A DNA stretch of 64,000 nt. Origin: Streptomyces lydicus. Its GTDB lineage: Bacteria; Actinomycetota; Actinomycetes; Streptomycetales; Streptomycetaceae. Made by a program: the position numbers and the translations under genes. The notes beneath the pieces were generated by a model, which made no database searches, was not told where the DNA came from, and was given only the letters and a program-made list of their open reading frames with translations. Positions within the stretch are counted from its first letter, which is position 1. Each line of letters opens with the position of its first letter. This document shows positions 57,662 to 64,000 of this stretch, piece by piece. The stretch lies in the NCBI RefSeq assembly GCF_004125265.1, contig NZ_RDTE01000003.1:5270001-5334000 (forward strand). Reading direction: 5' to 3'.

Positions 57662-58501
57662 ATGGTCAACCGCAAGGAGCTGGAACCTGAAAGTAGTCCG
57701 GAAGCGGCCTACGGGGCCCGACTGCGCAGGTTGCGAGAGGATCGGGGATGGGGCCAGGAAGATCTAGCCGGGATCATGGAATATTCCAGTCAGCATATTT
57801 CGGCTGTTGAAACTGCTCGGAAACCGCCAACTCTGCGTTTCTCGCGAAGCGCAGACCGCGCCTTCGGCATCGAGGAGACAGCAGACACGTTCGAGCGTCA
57901 GTACCGCGAGATCAAACACGGCAGCCTGTTGGAAGGCTTCCCACAGTTCGTCGGCCATGAGGGGCGCGCGGCGGAGATCCGGCTGTACGAAGTGGGCGTC
58001 ATCCCTGGTCTTCTACAAACGCCGCAGTACGCAACGCTCATGGCAGACAGTGAGGTCCAACGAGGGGCGATCACCCCCGAGCAAGCCCACGAGCGGGTGA
58101 CGCTTGTTGCGAAGCGGCAAGCCGCGCTCGTTCGCAAGCCCCCGCCGCTGGTCATCGTCGTACTGGACGAAAGCTGTATCCGCCGACCTATCGGCGAGCC
58201 TGATGCCATGGACGCACAGTTAGCGCGGTTGGCTGAGTTCGCCGAGCTTCCAAACACCATGCTCCAGGTCGCCCCGTTCGACATGGGGACGCGCCGACCG
58301 TTCAACCTGCCGATAACTGTGCTGACGATGCCGGACCGCTCGCTCATGTCGTACGCCGAGTCCGCCCAGCGAGGGCACCTCGAACGCGACAACAGATTCG
58401 TACTGCCCATGGTGACGGCCTACCATCAGCTACAGGCCCAAGCACCTTCCCAGGCGCAGTCCGTGGCCATGATCAACGAGTTGCGAAAGGGCACCTTGTG
58501 A
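57662..58501 (+). CDS. XRE-family regulator with DUF5753, element copy
   Basis: A 279-residue regulator. The helix-turn-helix is at about 16-70 (ARLRRLREDRGWGQEDLAGI, then YSSQHISAVETARKPP) and DUF5753 follows (EIRLYEVGVIPGLLQTPQYA). GGGGGAG precedes the ATG. Codon 187 (58220-58222) is TTA, so translation should depend on the bldA tRNA. The stop overlaps the DUF397 start. It probably controls the divergent element operon. Confidence 0.92.
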   Translation: MVNRKELEPESSPEAAYGARLRRLREDRGWGQEDLAGIMEYSSQHISAVETARKPPTLRFSRSADRAFGIEETADTFERQYREIKHGSLLEGFPQFVGHEGRAAEIRLYEVGVIPGLLQTPQYATLMADSEVQRGAITPEQAHERVTLVAKRQAALVRKPPPLVIVVLDESCIRRPIGEPDAMDAQLARLAEFAELPNTMLQVAPFDMGTRRPFNLPITVLTMPDRSLMSYAESAQRGHLERDNRFVLPMVTAYHQLQAQAPSQAQSVAMINELRKGTL

Positions 58502-58704
58502 CGACCGAATCCCCCCGCTGGTTCAAGTCCAGCTACAGCGCCAACGGCGGCCAGTGCATCGAGGTCGCCGCCAACCTTGTCTCGCGCGGCGTGGTTCCCA
58601 TCCGTGATTCCAAGAATCCGAGCGGGCCGGTAGTGGACATGCCCGCTGGTGCGTTCGCCTCCTTCGTGGCGGGCGTCAAGGCCGGCGCGTTCGGAACCGT
58701 CTGA
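58498..58704 (+). CDS. DUF397 protein, element copy
   Basis: A 68-residue protein, RWFKSSYSANGGQCIEVAAN then VPIRDSKNPSGPVVDM and an AFASFVAGVKAGAF helix. GTG at 58498 overlaps the XRE stop (GTGA), tighter than in the chromosomal pair at 11856-13126. It is probably a modulator of the preceding regulator. Confidence 0.93.
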   Translation: MTTESPRWFKSSYSANGGQCIEVAANLVSRGVVPIRDSKNPSGPVVDMPAGAFASFVAGVKAGAFGTV

Positions 58705-58742
58705 CCGCCCGGCGGGACCGCCTTAGCGCCAGTACGACCAGA

Positions 58743-58779
58743 GCCCCGTCACCCCCTTGAACTGAGGGTGTGACGGGGC
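58743..58779 (+). terminator. 10-bp hairpin after DUF397
   Basis: GCCCCGTCAC (58743-58752) and GTGACGGGGC (58770-58779), the loop containing further partial pairing. Confidence 0.75.
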
Positions 58780-58793
58780 ATCTTCGCAGAGAA

Positions 58794-58858
58794 CTTATCA
58801 GGATAAGAGGTTGCCTCCCGCCCTGTCGTCCCTCATGCTGGTGACTTGTTAGGACGAG
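58794..58858 (+). promoter_or_regulatory. Promoter bracketed by two 14-bp palindromes (copy 1)
   Basis: CTTATCAGGATAAG (58794-58807), then TTGCCT (58811-58816), 17 bases, CATGCT (58834-58839), then CTTGTTAGGACGAG (58845-58858). The palindromes fit CTYRTYAGRAYRAG and flank the -35 and -10 elements. The second would cover the transcript start. The downstream gene is the SH3-like protein. Confidence 0.75.
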
Positions 58859-58914
58859 TGCCCGACCGGCTTCCGGGGGTGCTCGTCATCGATCCTGTGA
58901 GGGGAGAGTTCAGC

Positions 58915-59310
58915 GTGAGGTCTGTATCGAAGTCCATGCGCCTGCGCACGGTTGCCGTTGCTGTCGGCGCTATGGCGATGGCGGGTCTTGGCATCGGAAC
59001 GGCTTACGCCTCGGAGATTCCGGAGAGCAAGTCGAATTCGGAATTGGTGATGGTGGATGGTCTCAATTTTCGGACGGGGCCCAATACTTCGTATGCAGCG
59101 CGAGGAATGCTGTATCCGGAAGATGAGGTTGAGATAATCACTGCTAGAAATCCTGGCCCTGAGCAGTGGGATAAAGTCCGACTCCTGCGGCCGTCCGCCG
59201 GTGGCCTGCCTGCGGGGGCGGTCGGATGGGTGAAGCAGAACGGCTACATCACCCCTCCCACCTGCGCATCTGGATCTGATCTTCAGTGCCTGCTGTACGG
59301 CGGCGGCTGA
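58915..59310 (+). CDS. Secreted SH3-like domain protein
   Basis: A 131-residue exported protein. The signal peptide is at 1-33 (TVAVAVGAMAMAGLGIGTAY), followed by a bacterial SH3 core (VDGLNFRTGPNTSYAARGML, then DEVEIITARN and AVGWVKQNGYI) and a CASGSDLQC disulfide pair at the end. GTG at 58915 has GGGGAGAG upstream. It is driven by the palindrome-flanked promoter. A role in cell-surface contact or wall binding during transfer is possible. Confidence 0.82.
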   Translation: MRSVSKSMRLRTVAVAVGAMAMAGLGIGTAYASEIPESKSNSELVMVDGLNFRTGPNTSYAARGMLYPEDEVEIITARNPGPEQWDKVRLLRPSAGGLPAGAVGWVKQNGYITPPTCASGSDLQCLLYGGG

Positions 59311-59505
59311 TCGCGGTTAAGGGTCGGCCCCCTCTCGTTTGACGGGAGGGGGCCGAACGCGTGCCAGGAAAATACCTTCCAGTCAGACGGTTTTCTCGAT
59401 TAGTTAGGTATCCGCGGTCTAGATGGTTGCGCGCCAACCTGACGCCTGATTGGCTGGATTGTTCCTCGGTGGCGTGCAGCAACGTGGAACAGAGCGAGAG
59501 AGAAA

Positions 59506-59790
59506 GTGGGGGTGCGAGCGTTGAACGCGGTTCCTTGGGTCAATGACGGCGATGGTGAAGGCCTCTGGGTGCGTGGCGGGGACTACCTGACCGGTTGGCG
59601 GGATGCGGAAGACGCTACGGCGGTATTCAACACAGCCGCGGCCAGGGCGGGTTGCGATCCTGAAGTAGTGCGGGCATCTCCGCATGCGGGGCCGCTGGGT
59701 GAGGGCGTGGTGTGGCTGTCTCCGGCTGCGATACGGGCTCTGGTGCGGCTGTTGGAGGACCCAAGATGCGGCCGAAATCGGGCCGCGTAG
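59506..59790 (+). CDS. Small unrecognised element protein
   Basis: A 94-residue protein, GLWVRGGDYLTGWRDAEDAT then AVFNTAAARAGCDPEVVRAS and VVWLSPAAIRALVRLLED. The reading frame is consistent with coding, but the GTG start (59506 or 59512) is uncertain. No known domain. The gap 59311-59505 has an AT-richer part that may hold a promoter. Confidence 0.6.
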   Translation: MGVRALNAVPWVNDGDGEGLWVRGGDYLTGWRDAEDATAVFNTAAARAGCDPEVVRASPHAGPLGEGVVWLSPAAIRALVRLLEDPRCGRNRAA

Positions 59791-59816
59791 GGCGGTGTTG
59801 ACCGGCGACCGTAACG

Positions 59817-59999
59817 GTGGTCGGCTGGGTCACCTGGTCGTGGGGGGCGGGGTCCGGAGGAGCCCCCCACGAGATCGCGCGCGGCGCGCAGCGCCACACG
59901 GCCTTTCGCTGCGCGGGAGAGGTGCCGAGGGGAACAACGGTGCCGCAGGCCGCGGGAGACTTCCGGGCGCGCTACTGCCGGATCGCCCCGCAGGGGTGA
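59817..59999 (+). CDS. Possible 60-residue element protein
   Basis: Reads VTWSWGAGSGGAPHEIARGA then QRHTAFRCAGEVP and FRARYCRIAPQG from a GTG at 59817. The ribosome site is poor. The composition is plausible for a small basic Cys protein and it lies in line with neighbouring genes. Weakly supported. Confidence 0.4.
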   Translation: MVGWVTWSWGAGSGGAPHEIARGAQRHTAFRCAGEVPRGTTVPQAAGDFRARYCRIAPQG

Positions 60000-60068
60000 T
60001 GACGTACTGACCTGTCGGGCCGGCTTGCTGGGGCCGGCTACGGCGGAGAGCTGAGATCGGGGTATCGG

Positions 60069-60242
60069 ATGGGATGGGGACGGACCCTCAAGACTGCTCT
60101 GGGCAGTGAGGTGCACATTGAACAGGACGGGCGGGGCGTGAGGTGGGTCGTCTGCGCGGGTTGCCGGAAGCGGCAGATTGTGACCGGCTTCGGGTCGCCC
60201 CGTTCCAAGGCCGAGCGTCACGCGCGGACGTGCCGCCGCTGA
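60069..60242 (+). CDS. 57-residue zinc-finger-like element protein
   Basis: Starts MGWGRTLKTALGSEVHIEQD and carries VVCAGCRKRQIVTGFGSPRS then KAERHARTCRR, giving C-x2-C...H-x3-C, a likely zinc finger of the mobile C2HC type. GGGG lies six bases before the ATG. It ends 54 bp before a strong terminator. Probably a small DNA- or protein-binding accessory factor. Confidence 0.7.
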   Translation: MGWGRTLKTALGSEVHIEQDGRGVRWVVCAGCRKRQIVTGFGSPRSKAERHARTCRR

Positions 60243-60295
60243 CGCGGTAGCCCCCCGTCGAGCACGGCTCGCTCGTCCCGGCGCTCCGAGGACAC

Positions 60296-60334
60296 GAGAA
60301 GGCCCCCGCTGGCTCTGCTGGCGGGGGCCTTCTC
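60296..60334 (+). terminator. 14-bp perfect terminator hairpin
   Basis: GAGAAGGCCCCCGC (60296-60309) and complement (60321-60334), an 11-base loop. The following 60335-60471 is GC-rich with no gene. Confidence 0.9.
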
Positions 60335-60471
60335 ACGTTCAAGGCGCTGCTGCTGACAGGGCGGCGGGCGTCCGGACGGGACCGGCCGAAGGCCGCACGC
60401 CCGGCCGGGGCGCCCGACCGCCCGGCGCGCCGCAGGCGCGCCCTTGATGAAGTGAAGAAGAGTTACACCGA

Positions 60472-61257
60472 TCAGCTCTTGGCCGGGCGGGGGCGCTTGG
60501 CGGGTGTCTTCTCGGGGGTGATCCGGTAGACGAGTCGGGACCGTGCGGCGGCGGTGTGCAGCTCCTCGCAGAGCAGCGGCCGGTCATCGGTGCCGTAGGT
60601 GACGCGGTAGGTAATGAGGATGGGGCTTGCATCCGTGAGGCCGAGCACTTCGCGCTCGTCCGGCAGCGGCGTCCGCGCGGTCACGAACTCCTGCCACGTG
60701 AGGGCGTGACCGGCCTCGGCAAGGTGCGCGTAGAGGTCGGCCACGGGGGCGTCTGGCCTTTCGGCCAGGGCGGGGGCTTCTGAGGCAACGTCAAGGGGGA
60801 TGATCACTCGGTGTGAGATGCGTGCGCCGGTGTCCGGATTGGTCATCAGGTGATCAGCGCTGAAGGCGTCGTCCGCGTCTTCCTCACGTCGCTGCAAGAG
60901 TTCGGCATGGGTACCAAGGACATGCACGCGCGTGACGCACGGCTGCTCCTTGGCCTCCAGCTCCGGCACTCCGTAGCGCTTCCCGGAACGAGTGATGGTC
61001 CTTGCAAGGGCTGAGGTGGGTGCACTCTGCGGGCGCACGAAACTCCCTCGTCCATGACGGCTCTCCACCAGGCCCATGGTGCGCAGTTCGGAGACTGCCG
61101 CGCGCGCAGTGGGGCGGCTGATCCCGTAGGTCTCCATGAGTTCCGTCTCACTTGGAAGCTTGCTTCCGGCCTCGTACTCACCTGCCGTGATGGCCTGCGC
61201 TAGCTGGTCGGCGACCTGCATGTAAATCGCGTTGTGACGGATGATCTCGCGCGCCAT
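60472..61257 (-). CDS. GntR/UTRA-family regulator
   Basis: A 261-residue HutC-type regulator. The winged helix is at about 10-78 (YMQVADQLAQAITAGEYEAG, then LPSETELMETYGISRPTARA, GRGSFVRP). The UTRA ligand domain is at about 95-245 (ISHRVIIPLDV, then ILITYRVTYGTDDRPLLCEE). GGAG lies six bases before the ATG. Its start is 62 bp from the first palindrome of the divergent promoter, making it the leading candidate for the repressor that binds the four 14-bp palindromes. Confidence 0.9.
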   Translation of the reverse strand: MAREIIRHNAIYMQVADQLAQAITAGEYEAGSKLPSETELMETYGISRPTARAAVSELRTMGLVESRHGRGSFVRPQSAPTSALARTITRSGKRYGVPELEAKEQPCVTRVHVLGTHAELLQRREEDADDAFSADHLMTNPDTGARISHRVIIPLDVASEAPALAERPDAPVADLYAHLAEAGHALTWQEFVTARTPLPDEREVLGLTDASPILITYRVTYGTDDRPLLCEELHTAAARSRLVYRITPEKTPAKRPRPAKS

Positions 61258-61318
61258 TGGTAGCTCCAGTGGTCCACATCAGTTGTCAGTGTCAGGTGGT
61301 ATAGGCAGCAGTCTGTCA

Positions 61319-61384
61319 CTCGTCAGAATAAGGGGTTGCCTGTCTCCGTCAAGGTGGCGCATGCTCTCTACTTATTAGGACGAG
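61319..61384 (+). promoter_or_regulatory. Promoter bracketed by two 14-bp palindromes (copy 2)
   Basis: CTCGTCAGAATAAG (61319-61332), TTGCCT (61336-61341), 18 bases, CATGCT (61360-61365), then CTTATTAGGACGAG (61371-61384). The layout is the same as at 58794-58858, here driving the transfer/replication module. Confidence 0.8.
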
Positions 61385-61437
61385 AGGCATGCAGGCAAGA
61401 AGCGTGCTGTCGTCTCGACGTTTGGAGGGAACAACTC

Positions 61438-61815
61438 ATGCAGCAGATGCCCATCGACGTGGGGCGCCTCGGTACGTGCATGTGCGTCGTGCCGCCGGAG
61501 CCTCGGGTGAATCCGGACACCGGTGAAGTGCGCAAGGACAGGGACGGCAACACCGTCTATGTGGTCGGTGTCTCGGTCCGGCAGCGTGACCGGCGGCGTG
61601 CCGACGTGATCGAGATTTCGGTCCCGGTGGAGCCGCGTGGCGTCGCCGAGGGCGTTCCGGTGCAGGTGGCGGACCTGGTGGCAACGGCCTGGGCGATCGG
61701 CGACCGGCACGGCGTTTCGTTCCGCGCGTCCGGGATCACTCCGGCCGGTCCTCCTGGTGGGGCCGCTGGCACCCCGGGGCCGGCTAGGGGCAAGACGGCC
61801 GGGGGTGAGTCCTGA
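61438..61815 (+). CDS. SCO3933-family regulatory protein
   Basis: A 125-residue protein beginning MQQMPIDVGRLGTCMCVVPP, with RVNPDTGEVRKDRDGNTVYV, a VSVPVEP-like strand and DLVATAWAIGDRHGVSFRAS. This pattern is typical of the SCO3933 family found at the head of AICE transfer/replication operons. The fold is probably OB-like and may bind DNA. GGAGG lies nine bases before the ATG. The C-terminal 25 residues are Gly/Pro/Ala-rich. Confidence 0.88.
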   Translation: MQQMPIDVGRLGTCMCVVPPEPRVNPDTGEVRKDRDGNTVYVVGVSVRQRDRRRADVIEISVPVEPRGVAEGVPVQVADLVATAWAIGDRHGVSFRASGITPAGPPGGAAGTPGPARGKTAGGES

Positions 61816-62027
61816 TGGCCATGAGTGACGCGGACGTTCGCGACGCCAAGCAACTCACCAGGCATCTCAAGGTGCTCGTCGGTGTGTCCTCGCTGCTGGA
61901 TGTCGTAACTGACCTCGGCACCGTCACGTGGCTACTTCAACTCGCCGAGCGCAACGCTGAGTTGGTGGGCTTCCACGCACGGCGGGTGCTGGTCCATCTC
62001 GATGACGACGGAAAGGAGGGGACGTAA
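61815..62027 (+). CDS. Small helical element protein
   Basis: A 70-residue protein, MAMSDADVRDAKQLTRHLKV then LVGVSSLLDVVTDLGTVTWL and LLQLAERNAELVGFHARRVL. Its ATG overlaps the preceding TGA (TGATG), and its own TAA overlaps the next ATG (TAATG). This tight packing supports coding. No family recognised. Confidence 0.8.
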   Translation: MAMSDADVRDAKQLTRHLKVLVGVSSLLDVVTDLGTVTWLLQLAERNAELVGFHARRVLVHLDDDGKEGT

Positions 62028-63358
62028 TGGTGTGGTCGCTGGTGGTGTGGCTGGCCTCGGCCGCGCTGATCCTCGGTGTGCTCACCCAACGGTGGTGGGA
62101 GCCGTGGTTGCTGAAGAACGGCTTCAACTGGCGTTCGCTGCCGCTCCGCTGGTACCTGGTCGGGTTCCCGGCCACGGCGCTGCGGATGCGGTGGCGCTGG
62201 AAGCAGGTCTGCCAGATCAATGACCTGTCCATCACCCGCAAACCCACACGGGCGGTGGTGGGTGACCTGGCGGTCAGGGGCACCGCGCTCAAGCCTGTGG
62301 CGCCGCGCCTGGGGCTGCCTCGGGTCACCCGTACCGGTCTGGTGGTACGCGTCCGCCTGCACCCTGGGCAGACTCCGCGCCCGTTCCTGATGGCGACAGA
62401 GGCCCTGGAGCATGCGTGGCGGGTGCAGCGGGTCCGGGTCACCTGGCCTCGACGTGGGGAGCTGATCGTGACTGTCACGGCGGCGGACTCGCTGAAGGGA
62501 AAGACTGAGGCGGCGCCCCTGCCCGCGCTTCCACTGCTGGCTGCTCGGGTCGGCCAGATCGAGGACGGCGGCGCCTGGGAGCTGAACCTTCGCCGGATTC
62601 CCCACTGGCTAGTGGTTGGCGCAACTCGGTCGGGCAAGTCCACGCTGCTGGCCGCGTGGGTGTCCCGCCTCGCCTCTCAGCCGGTCGCCCTGGTCGGCAT
62701 CGACTGCAAGGGCGGCATGGAACTGGGACTGTTCGAGCCGCGTTTGTCGGCGCTCGCCTGCACCCGCACCGAAGCTGTGGGGCTGCTGGGCGCCCTGGTG
62801 ACAGAGATCGAAAGCCGGATGGCTACCTGCCGCGCAGCGGGCGTGCGCTCGGTGTGGGAACTGCCCGAGACAGAGCGGCTTGTGCCGGTCGTGGTCCTGG
62901 TGGACGAGATCGCGGAGCTGTACCTGTCGGACGGCTCCCGTGTCTCCCGTGATGAAGCGGCGCAGTGCTCGACCATGCTGCTCCGCCTCGCACAGCTCGG
63001 GGCGGGCCTCGGGCTCCACCTGATCGTGGCGGGGCAGCGGGTCGGCGCAGAACTCGGGCCGGGCGTCACGGCGCTGCGGGCGCAGCTCTCGGGCCGGATC
63101 GCACATCGCGTGAATGACTCCGCGACGGCGGAAATGGCGTTGGGTGATCTGTCGCCCGATGCCGTCGCGGTGGCCCAGTTGATCACCGAGGACGAGAAGG
63201 GCGTGGCCGTGACCACGGTCGGCGGGCGCTGGATGCGTGCTCGCTCGGAACTGACCACGACGGAACAGGCGCGCGCTACCGCTGTCGAGAACGCGCACCG
63301 GACACCGCAGATGCCTGCACTCGTATCGGCTGTAACGGAAGGAGGGAAAGCGGCATGA
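62027..63358 (+). CDS. FtsK/SpoIIIE-type DNA translocase (TraB/TraSA-like)
   Basis: A 443-residue ATPase for double-stranded DNA movement between mycelia. An N-terminal membrane helix (WSLVVWLASAALILGVL) is followed by a basic region, then the P-loop GATRSGKS at 198-205, ALVGIDCKGGMELGLF, Walker B VPVVVLVDEIAELY and a LIVAGQRVGAELGPGVTALR arginine segment. AAAGGAGGGG precedes the ATG. In AICEs this protein forms the septal pore for conjugation. The C-terminal DNA-sequence-reading wHTH of TraB is not obvious. Confidence 0.92.
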   Translation: MVWSLVVWLASAALILGVLTQRWWEPWLLKNGFNWRSLPLRWYLVGFPATALRMRWRWKQVCQINDLSITRKPTRAVVGDLAVRGTALKPVAPRLGLPRVTRTGLVVRVRLHPGQTPRPFLMATEALEHAWRVQRVRVTWPRRGELIVTVTAADSLKGKTEAAPLPALPLLAARVGQIEDGGAWELNLRRIPHWLVVGATRSGKSTLLAAWVSRLASQPVALVGIDCKGGMELGLFEPRLSALACTRTEAVGLLGALVTEIESRMATCRAAGVRSVWELPETERLVPVVVLVDEIAELYLSDGSRVSRDEAAQCSTMLLRLAQLGAGLGLHLIVAGQRVGAELGPGVTALRAQLSGRIAHRVNDSATAEMALGDLSPDAVAVAQLITEDEKGVAVTTVGGRWMRARSELTTTEQARATAVENAHRTPQMPALVSAVTEGGKAA

Positions 63359-63540
63359 CACAGGGTCAGATCTATGGGCTGGTGACGTTCCTCGCGGTCG
63401 TCGCCGTGATGCTCGTCCGGTCGAACGAGGTAAAGGCGTGGCAGGCCATCGCCATTGCGCTGGGGGGCTTCTACCTCGCCTTGACGCCCATGGGCTACAT
63501 GGTCACGTGGATCGTCAATCTGATCGCCAAGGCGCTCTGA
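63355..63540 (+). CDS. Small two-helix membrane protein (Spd-like)
   Basis: A 61-residue protein with two hydrophobic helices, YGLVTFLAVVAVMLVRSNEV and AIAIALGGFYLALTPMGYMV. ATGA overlap with the translocase gene indicates coupled translation. By position it resembles Spd spread proteins, which help pass plasmid DNA between hyphal compartments. Confidence 0.8.
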   Translation: MTQGQIYGLVTFLAVVAVMLVRSNEVKAWQAIAIALGGFYLALTPMGYMVTWIVNLIAKAL

Positions 63541-63610
63541 GACACCGCCCGCTCCGCACTCGCTGAGGCCCTTAAGCCCTCGACGTGATGCGGGCGGGCG
63601 GCTCCGTCCA

Positions 63611-63649
63611 GGGGCTGCGGCTGACCCCCTCCGGCTCGGCCGCAGCCCC
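63611..63649 (+). terminator. 11-bp hairpin after the transfer operon
   Basis: GGGGCTGCGGC (63611-63621) and GCCGCAGCCCC (63639-63649). The rest of the gap to 63773 probably holds the rep promoter. Confidence 0.75.
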
Positions 63650-63773
63650 CTTAGCCGGCCCCGGCCCCATTTGAAATCCCCTGGTCAAAGGCGTGCCGCC
63701 ACGACTTCGGGATCAGCATCTCTGCCTCTAAGGAACTTCGGAACCGGGCCGCGGCTCGTGAAAGGTCCCCTCC

Positions 63774-64000
63774 ATGCGTCACCTGATCGCTGTCGGCAAT
63801 CCCTTCACCGATGAGGGTGCCCGCCGCGAAGCGCTCGCCCTGGATCAGCGCATGCGCTCCCTGTCCGCCACCGAACGCGACATGGTGCGCCTGGTGGCTG
63901 ACCCCGGCTTCAACCGCTGGCTCGAACAGATCCGCAACGTGGGCGGCTGCGCTCACCCGATCTACCTCTCCGGTCACACGACTGTCCGGGACGGGGTCTC
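63774..64000 (+). CDS. Replication initiator (RepSA-like), 5' part
   Basis: The frame is open to the window end. It starts MRHLIAVGNPFTDEGARREA, with AAAGG eight bases before the ATG. The segment FNRWLEQIRNVGGCAHPIYL then SGHTT matches the N-terminal signature of AICE/pSAM2-type replication initiators. Those proteins start rolling-circle replication of the excised circle. Catalytic and metal motifs lie beyond the edge. Confidence 0.85.
   Translation, partial: MRHLIAVGNPFTDEGARREALALDQRMRSLSATERDMVRLVADPGFNRWLEQIRNVGGCAHPIYLSGHTTVRDGV

Larger units (their letters stand above)
51500..64000. mobile_element. Actinomycete integrative conjugative element (AICE), left part
   Basis: From the fruA break to the window end the content changes to small overlapping genes with lower GC and typical AICE functions: GntR regulators, an SCO3933-family regulator, an FtsK/TraB-type DNA translocase, an Spd-like membrane peptide and a RepSA-like initiator. 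No integrase or excisionase is seen before 64000. In related elements these follow rep, next to the second att site. Confidence 0.9.

Overview
The window is high-GC actinobacterial chromosome, almost certainly Streptomyces. It carries a chaplin, the principal-like sigma factor HrdD, FO synthase (FbiC) for coenzyme F420, two XRE/DUF397 regulator pairs, many GTG starts with GGAGG-type ribosome sites, rare TTA codons, and strong hairpin terminators without T-tracts. The left 51.5 kb is chromosomal. The right 12.5 kb, from about 51,500 to beyond the window end, is the left part of an actinomycete integrative and conjugative element (AICE) that has split a fructose PTS gene.

Layout. 1-11,750: redox and metabolic genes (a frameshifted quinone oxidoreductase, a Tat-exported PHP metallohydrolase, an F420-type LLM oxidoreductase, a VOC protein, fbiC, a D-2-hydroxyacid dehydrogenase, an ADP-ribosylglycohydrolase, and a divergent SDR/unknown pair sharing a TGACG-N3-CGTCA motif). 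11,856-22,559: an XRE/DUF397 pair, a GPP34 protein, a very large D-Ala-D-Ala carboxypeptidase with a disordered cytoplasmic half, a GT39-like membrane glycosyltransferase, an ATP-grasp with a coupled partner, an ArsR-type regulator facing a PEP-mutase-family enzyme, and a small wall/membrane protein. 23,004-30,469: a lipoprotein coupled to a histidine kinase with no response regulator beside it, RecQ, a PAS-PAS-GAF-SpoIIE phosphatase and a secreted Thr-repeat protein. 30,723-34,376: a probable immunity or conflict locus. A TIR-NB-ARC protein is translationally coupled to a membrane protein. A divergent gene encodes a stand-alone copy of the TIR protein's own C-terminal domain. 34,439-48,110: a GYD protein, a chaplin, tRNA-Arg(CCT), TetR/MFS and MarR/dioxygenase regulator-target pairs, an M6 protease, a questin-oxidase-like protein, a PPOX protein, an acetyltransferase and hrdD. 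48,428-51,500: fruR-fruK-fruA, with fruA cut at the start of its IIC membrane domain.

The element (51,500 onward) encodes a 37-residue peptide, a small winged-helix protein, a GntR regulator with four phased 10-bp repeats upstream, and a long leftward operon of small and unknown proteins including a NUDIX hydrolase. It also has an XRE/DUF397 pair with a palindrome in its divergent promoter, an SH3-like secreted protein and a GntR/UTRA regulator. A rightward transfer module follows: an SCO3933-family regulator, a small protein, an FtsK/TraB-type ATPase, a small two-helix membrane protein and the start of a RepSA-like replication initiator. Two of its promoters are each bracketed by a pair of the same 14-bp palindrome, which points to one repressor controlling both. 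Integrase, excisionase, the other att site and the 3' half of fruA should lie beyond the right edge.

Short tandem repeats (9, 10, 13, 15, 17, 20 and 29 bp) are unusually common between the chromosomal genes. Two probable indels (near 341 and at a G10 tract at 34,211) mean that some reading frames should be confirmed from raw reads.
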